Shown piece by piece: positions 60,501 through 64,000 of a stretch of DNA of 64,000 nucleotides. Source of the DNA: Trichuris trichiura. Taxonomy: Eukaryota; Nematoda; Enoplea; Trichinellida; Trichuridae. The stretch spans positions 6,634,001-6,698,000 of the forward strand of contig JBAJFE010000014.1 of NCBI GenBank assembly GCA_037903355.1. The letters run 5' to 3'. The notes beneath the pieces were generated by a model, which had not been told where the DNA came from, did no database searches, and saw only the letters and a program-made list of their open reading frames with translations. Numbering within the stretch: the first letter of the stretch is position 1; every line of letters begins with the position of its first letter. A program made the position numbers and the translations under genes.

Positions 60501-63500
60501 GCTTGAACTTCGTACCCATTCCCAATAACGTACTTTTGCAGGGCAGCATTGCCTCGAGTGAAGATAGTTTGAGATCCCAGCTACCAATGGAGAAGGGTAC
60601 ATAAATACGACGAACACTTCTTGACGTCTTACCACGGAATAACATGAAAGCCATTTCAAATATCATTGCCGAAGAGCGCAAAATTTTGAAGCGGTTAAGA
60701 CAACGGCCCAACCTGATAACCACAAAAGCGGATAAGGATGATGTGCACTGTTAATTGATAAGAGAACATACATTCCAAAGATCAGCGAACTGATCAAGAG
60801 TGAAATATACAGGTCCAATCAGAAATATTCAATGGGCAGTGTGAAAGAGGCTTTCATTTCTCTACTATGGTATTTCGAACGTTTGATGTTTGGCAGACCT
60901 TCCCGAAGTTAGAAATTACACCCATTATATCTGCAACAGTCAGTGTCCAGAGATCTACGGACTGCCCAAGACTCACGACCCTGACTTCCCTCTTAGACCG
61001 ATATTCTCAAGCATAAAAAGTGTCGCATCACAAGTGGCGTCACTTTTGAAAAAAACATTATCACACCGTTGGTAGGAAACAGAACATCTTCTGTGAAAGA
61101 CAGCAACGAATTCCGTACTGAAATCAAGACTGTAACCTTATGCTCTTCGGACATTTTTGTCAGCTACGATGTAAAAGACTTCTTCACAAGCATTCCCGTG
61201 GACATTCTCATTGCATTGGAAGATCTGCTGGACAGACTCCATGCTAAAATAACGGAGTAGTGTGAAGGCCTTTCATCTCAAAAAAACCTGCCTCCTTCTG
61301 CATGAAAGAAGGCACTATTTCCGGTTTGGAGAGCAATTCTTCATGCAAAATAATGCAGCACCATTGGGAAGCTCTCCCTCAGCCGTTCTAGCAAAACGTT
61401 TCGTGGAAAGTTTGTAACAAGTCGCTTTTGCTACCGCTAAGTCTATTGTCCCAGTGATTTTCAAACTTTACGTTGATGACGTTTTCGCTATCATCAAATC
61501 TGGTGAGAATGAAGCTCTCCTCAATCAGCTAGATATCCTATATCCAACACGCGTCTCTTTCACTGTTGAGAAAGAAGGGAACGCCAAACTTTCTTTCTTT
61601 GATGCACTGGTCATGCGAGAAGAAGATAGACCCAAAACGCCTGTCTACAGAAGGGGTGGGGAACGTCCTGTCCGCGAGACCATTCCATCCAGCCCGCGAA
61701 ACATTCCCCCCCCCCCCCCCCATTCGCTGACGCAGCTGCACATGCATGCGAGTTTCAGTGAAATGTGACTGTGGGAGCTTACTTTTTATCATGCAGTAAG
61801 CTTATTGTATGCGAATCCTAGTAATAGAAAAAATCTTGTGTAACAAGCTGGGGCATCAGCCTGGCCAGGAAGACTGCCTTGCTCTCGGCTCTCTGTCGAC
61901 AAACTGATGTCGCTAGTCTTCAGAGGCAAGCAGTAGGCGCACTAGTGTGCGCATCGGTAGCGTGAACCATTGGCCGCCTACCGACGGGAATTATTCTTAT
62001 CTCGCCTTATTGCTTTGTTGAAGGGGTGATTTCAATGAACATACGTGCAAACAAAGCAGGGTACGTCTTTCGGTTGAGCATTCTGTATGGCCCGCGAATG
62101 GTCTTGTAAACGTCTAAGCGGCCCGCGGCAGCCGAAATGTTCCCCACTCCTGGTCTACAGGAAGCAGATTTGCTCAGACAGATGTTTGCATTCCTCCTTA
62201 CACCGCCTCTGATCAGTAATGAGAGATGTGATCAGTGGGATATTGGAGAAGGCGAGACGCATGTGCAACGAAGAATTTTTTTAAAGAGAATTAGGGTACA
62301 TAAAAAGAACCTTCTTCAGCAAAGGCTACCCTGCGGCACTAATTTCTTTTATAACTACACATGCGTTTGCCAAAACGGAGGAAGATATTCTAAGACCGAC
62401 AGCTCCACTAATCATCCTGCCGTATTACAAAGGTTTAGGAGAGTAAACTAACCGTTTAAGTAGAAACCATTAGTTTCCAAGTTTGTTTTAAAAAGTGCTG
62501 CATTGCATAGATCCATTGTCAGGAATTACAGGATCAGAATGATCACGAAATGAAAAAACTACTGTCATTTACGAAATTATGTGCAAATACTCCGCTTCGT
62601 ACATAAGACGATTGACAGGCAACACTTTATCCCGCAGATACTATTAAAACTTGAGTTGCCTGATGAATCGTTACAAAAAGAGTTTGGAAACAAAAAGTTG
62701 AGGATGCCTATGGAAACTTCAGTAAAATGAAGCAGTCAAGGCGTTCGCAATAGTGGTGCACGAATCTCATTGCGACGCCTGACTGTATTTAAATAATATT
62801 GTCAACAAACCAGACTTCCAGTTATGGAAAATTAATTTAAAATCACGTACGAAAAGGCGATAAACAGAGACGGAGGGTAAAGGACCACGATACCTAAGCA
62901 GACCCAATTATGCAAAGTCGGCTGTGCACAATAATTAACTAGCGTTGTTTTCCTGTATAACCGGGCACAATCAGTCCAGCACTGATGAAGGAGCACGCTA
63001 GCATCGAACGCTTTGCGTTATAAAAAATTGTTACAACAGGGAAGTTCGTTTCGTGAAAAATGGAAGCGTGATAAATCTGCAAATTCGCACTTGTTGAATA
63101 TGATATGTAAAATTTCAGAGTTTATTACGGAAAAGTAACCCACTGCAAGCGGTTTGTCTGAACTTGGAGCTATTAGGATCGGCATTTTCAGCGTAAGTCC
63201 CCACGGAAAGTGATAAATTCGTTGTGTCCTTACAAAGATGATATACTTGGTAATGCTTTAGCTGTCCAGCGAAAATTGGCATAATTAGAGAGGGGAAAAT
63301 CTTATTAACAGGATACTTTCCCTGATTAGCAGTTTTTACAAGTTGTGCACTGTTAGTAACTTTGTTGCTACATTATTGTTATTGTTATTATTGCACTATT
63401 GTCATTAATTTTGTTGCATTATTGTTATTTAAAAGTTTTCCTCAGAAGAATGATAAAAAAACAAACGATTATCAATTCGGTTACTCATGAAACAAACGGT

Positions 63501-64000
63501 TTTTTGTCTGAATTTTGTTTGTGTTCGAAGCTCCTTGAATTTTAATCGATTGACGAGGCTTGTGAATTGATGGTTTACGTTCGTCTTGTTAAGTGTTTTT
63601 ATTGACGGAATATTTAGTCGTGCTGTAGTATAACGTGTCAGGCTTTCATATTTTGCCATCGTTGACACCTTTGCTGACTATGATGGTGAATTGTAAATAC
63701 GGCTAAGCGCTTTTGTTTGGAGAAAATTATGTTCTTTAGAAAGATTGTGTAGTTTGGTTGGAAACTGTGTGCTCTTTTGGTTTTGGTTCTGATTTTCCGT
63801 CGAAATTCTAACAGCATGATCAGCTTGTTTTCACATGTTTATGTGAAGATTGGCGTTAATTGAAACTTTCTATCGTGTTTTCCAGGTAATCATGAAGTAA
63901 TTTATCTTATGGAGTGCATGGCGCACGTTATGAACATGGCTGCTGCAGAAGCTTTGCATTTGTTTTATGAGGATCGTTTCGGTGAGACATCTGAATATTT
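42576..64000 (+). CDS. NUP205: Nup205-like nuclear pore scaffold protein, N-terminal ~1,156 codons
   Basis: Nup205/Nup192 family proteins are large alpha-solenoids of the inner ring of the nuclear pore. Exons: 42576-42713, 42964-43135, 43183-43401, 43904-43995, 48268-48499, 49437-49822, 49875-50099, 50163-50310, 54608-54792, 54845-55063, 55116-55313, 55375-55627, 55682-55868, 55922-56039, 57563-57911, 57968-58201, 63886-64000 (runs off). All junction phases agree. Landmarks shared with animal Nup205, in order: EALILSDVF; RGVCAVLLFF; LRDEFFVRRFHSIIVEMI; LAGYDCRNP; VPILRRLRALDNFILA; and in the last exon YLMECMAHVM. The start is the first in-frame ATG after a stop and aligns near the family N-terminus, but an upstream exon is possible. 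Donor choices at 50100 and 55064 are best guesses. No stops within exons; it looks functional. Confidence 0.88.
43523..43553 (+). ncRNA. Hammerhead-like motif, core mutated, in Nup205 intron
   Basis: ATGATGA (43523-43529; first core base A instead of C), one C, stem GGGTG/CACCC with a 9-nt loop, then GAAA (43550-43553). Stem bases again differ compensatorily from the other copies. Sense orientation within intron 43402-43903; probably inactive. Confidence 0.45.
44367..46932 (-). mobile_element. Inverted hAT composite inside Nup205 intron
   Basis: Both ends are hAT 5' ends facing outward: left TATAGGTTCTCAAAG, right CTTTGAGAACTTTGG. From 46932 the minus strand runs through the 5' region (46000-46930) and transposase to about 45022. 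From 44367 the plus strand gives a second 5' region (to about 45020), so the two ~650-bp 5' segments form a long inverted repeat around the transposase. The flanks GCTTTACT and GCTTACAG are similar but not identical, so a target duplication is doubtful. It sits in the intron 43996-48267, between exons 4 and 5. Confidence 0.8.
45022..46127 (-). pseudogene. hAT transposase relic, internally deleted
   Basis: Minus strand from 46127: QSPANKWFDLC (BED start), then, after a frameshift, PSRLQDHINRVHPD, IPLSNDTVQGRIDE and CDFLRAN. The sequence then jumps to FKRILRDGEFYQFPLLAALKEEED, losing the catalytic and insertion region, and continues to the dimerisation block ending near 45022. Very close in protein sequence to the element at 39395-41116, so the same subfamily. 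Confidence 0.85.
46933..48267 (+). other. Remainder of Nup205 intron 4, nothing recognised
   Basis: Between the hAT composite and exon 5 I see no conserved features. The whole intron is 43996-48267. Confidence 0.45.
50559..51015 (+). mobile_element. hAT MITE, second subfamily, in Nup205 intron
   Basis: It starts CAGTGATTCTC and ends TTGAGAAACACTG. It is homologous in inverse orientation to 32409-32860 and shares its left ~100 bp with 37586. Neighbouring octamers ATCTGCAC and AGCTATAG do not match. No coding capacity. Confidence 0.65.
51080..51350. repeat. hAT subterminal-region fragment
   Basis: Phrases such as 'ggcaacttcaaaagaaggtcaa' shortened forms and 'gcctaagcctacacataa' correspond to the 5' part of the hAT element at 38690-38870. 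Truncated on both sides. Confidence 0.5.
52110..53053 (+). mobile_element. Tigger/pogo-type relic, second copy, in Nup205 intron
   Basis: The part from about 52520 matches 285-848, including 'actgcaatgaagaaac' and the terminal region with 'aagtgaccaaa'. It ends TTACCTG followed by TA (53054-53055). Upstream (52110-52510) are short frames reminiscent of the C-terminal region of Tigger transposases (FNGLEAMI), but no DDE core. The 5' limit is uncertain. Confidence 0.6.
53056..54607 (+). other. Rest of the Nup205 intron 50311-54607, nothing recognised
   Basis: No family resemblance in the open frames here, including 53771-54121. The intron ends at TTTCAG 54602-54607. Confidence 0.45.
56747..57019. 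repeat. Palindrome with 136-bp arms in Nup205 intron
   Basis: The left arm (56747-56882) and right arm (56884-57019) are reverse complements with few differences and essentially no spacer. The transcript would form a long hairpin. Each arm carries the same short open frame (start MGSGIKP), with four of seven codon differences synonymous. It lies in the intron 56040-57562. No target duplication identified. Confidence 0.85.
58901..59420. mobile_element. Tigger-type MITE (outer), TA-flanked
   Basis: It starts CAGTTGAAC and ends GTTCAACTG, both flanked by TA (58899-58900 and 59421-59422). The interior has several 'aagttgacc' phrases. A second, complete MITE of the same superfamily is inserted at 59128-59314. 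Confidence 0.85.
59128..59314. mobile_element. Tigger-type MITE (inner, 187 bp), nested
   Basis: It starts CAGTAAAACCCCC and ends GGGGGTTTTACTG, flanked on both sides by TA. Nearly identical in its left half to the MITE at 1060-1212. Confidence 0.9.
59876..59960 (-). ncRNA. Hammerhead-like motif in Penelope-type repeat
   Basis: On the minus strand: CTGATGA (59908-59902, intact core), a GGCTC...GAGGCC stem with one extra base, and GAAA (59883-59880). The flank matches 2880-2925. It lies just outside the Penelope element's left terminal repeat. Confidence 0.5.
60048..60075 (-). ncRNA. Hammerhead-like motif in PLE left terminal repeat
   Basis: CTGATGA at 60075-60069 on the minus strand, a stem of GAGAG...GCTCT type, then GGAA (60051-60048) in place of GAAA. 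It is the inverted partner of 62982-63009. Probably inactive. Confidence 0.4.
61651..62152. mobile_element. hAT MITE (502 bp) inserted in the Penelope ORF
   Basis: A perfect 8-bp duplication, GTCTACAG, flanks it (61643-61650 and 62153-62160). The terminal inverted repeats are AAGGGGTGGGGAAC and GTTCCCCACTCCTG. Removing the element and one duplication rejoins the PLE codons for VYR(K). It contains a 16-C tract at 61706-61721. A different hAT family from the two others here, judged by its termini. Confidence 0.93.
61706..61721. repeat. (C)16 homopolymer
   Basis: Sixteen consecutive C inside the hAT MITE; length may vary or be a sequencing artefact. Confidence 0.9.
62982..63009 (+). ncRNA. Hammerhead-like motif in PLE right terminal repeat
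   Basis: CTGATGA at 62982-62988, a weak stem, then GAAC (63006-63009) in place of GAAA. The downstream 'gttacaacaggg' is shared with the left repeat. Confidence 0.4.
63061..63885 (+). other. End of the Nup205 intron, simple-sequence rich
   Basis: A TTA/TTG-type imperfect simple repeat at about 63360-63430. Otherwise nothing recognised. The intron ends at TTTCCAG 63879-63885. Confidence 0.5.

Larger units (their letters stand above)
60170..62880 (+). pseudogene. Penelope-like reverse transcriptase ORF, degenerate
   Basis: Blocks typical of PLE proteins occur in order across frames: VVNLGGGSLRENE..VLVKCLNFVP (60439 on), KAISNIIAEERKIL, ADKDD, CPEIYGLPKTHDPDFPLRPI (60948 on), FVSYDVKDFFTSIPVD, NNAAPLGSSPSAVLA, the catalytic KLYVDDVFAI (YVDD at 61469-61480), SFFDALVMRE. 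After the MITE come TLVYRK and ILPYYKGLGE (62413 on), then VVHESHCDA and AINRDGG (62857 on), which belong to the C-terminal part around the GIY-YIG endonuclease. The GIY-YIG motif itself is not recognisable. Many stops and frameshifts. Confidence 0.88.
59996..63060 (+). mobile_element. Penelope-like retroelement with inverted, hammerhead-like terminal repeats
   Basis: A decayed PLE ORF (about 60170-62880) lies between two inverted repeats of about 100 bp, 59996-60100 (minus sense) and about 62960-63060 (plus sense). They share 'gttacaacagggaag'-type and 'gcactgatga' phrases. Each repeat carries CTGATGA of a hammerhead; the GAAA half is GGAA on the left and GAAC on the right. An hAT MITE interrupts the ORF at 61651-62152. 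It sits in the Nup205 intron 58202-63885. Confidence 0.85.

Noticed and set aside
1..64000. CRISPR arrays, prokaryotic operons, tRNA or rRNA genes
   Set aside because: No regular spaced repeats, no Shine-Dalgarno-led gene strings and no cloverleaf or rRNA core recognised. Spliced genes and retroelements show a eukaryotic nuclear sequence.

Overview
This is a window of an invertebrate nuclear genome. It holds spliced genes with consensus GT-AG introns (one GC-AG), several of them only 46-63 bp long, in a landscape crowded with decayed transposons. The mix of very short introns and BEL/Pao, Copia, Ty3/gypsy, Penelope, hAT and Tigger/pogo elements fits a nematode, possibly of the Trichuris/Trichinella lineage, but that placement is inference. 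I saw no bacterial operons, CRISPR arrays or convincing tRNA/rRNA genes.

Three host genes are visible. (1) 1295-5713 (+) is the 3' half of a PGS1-like phosphatidylglycerophosphate synthase, with a possible premature TGA in its last exon. (2) 28868-23366 (-) is a five-exon gene for a predicted secreted/type I membrane protein: signal peptide, C-type-lectin-like N-terminal region, three EGF modules, one membrane span and a short tail. All its introns are phase 1. (3) 42576-64000 (+) is the first ~1,156 codons (17 exons) of a Nup205-type nuclear pore scaffold protein, running off the window end. Its large introns are built from transposons.

Layout: 1-848 Tigger relic; 1060-1212 Tigger-type MITE; 1295-5713 PGS1 with Penelope-derived, hammerhead-like repeats in its introns; 7826-8200 and 9173-9680 hAT-derived non-autonomous elements; 11364-12200 fragment of a Ty3/gypsy element (-); 12238-15865 Copia element with 3' LTR; 16442-22297 BEL/Pao element with both LTRs; 23366-28868 lectin/EGF gene; 32409-32860 hAT MITE; 34021-34290 foldback; 34999-37600 hAT transposase relic (-) interrupted by a gypsy LTR-gag fragment at 35790-36821; 38494-41660 full-length hAT element with perfect 8-bp target duplication; 42576-64000 Nup205, whose introns carry an inverted hAT composite (44367-46932), hAT and Tigger fragments (50559-53053), a 136-bp-arm palindrome (56747-57019), a MITE nested in a MITE (58901-59420) and a Penelope-like retroelement (about 59996-63060) that itself carries a 502-bp hAT MITE.

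The most interesting signal is a dispersed family of hammerhead-ribozyme-like motifs (CTGANGA - 5-bp stem - GAAA). The stem covaries between copies, the motif occurs as inverted pairs and at Penelope element ends, and one copy with an intact core lies in sense orientation in a PGS1 intron. All the autonomous elements seen carry stops or frameshifts, so the window looks like a transposon graveyard around a few living genes.
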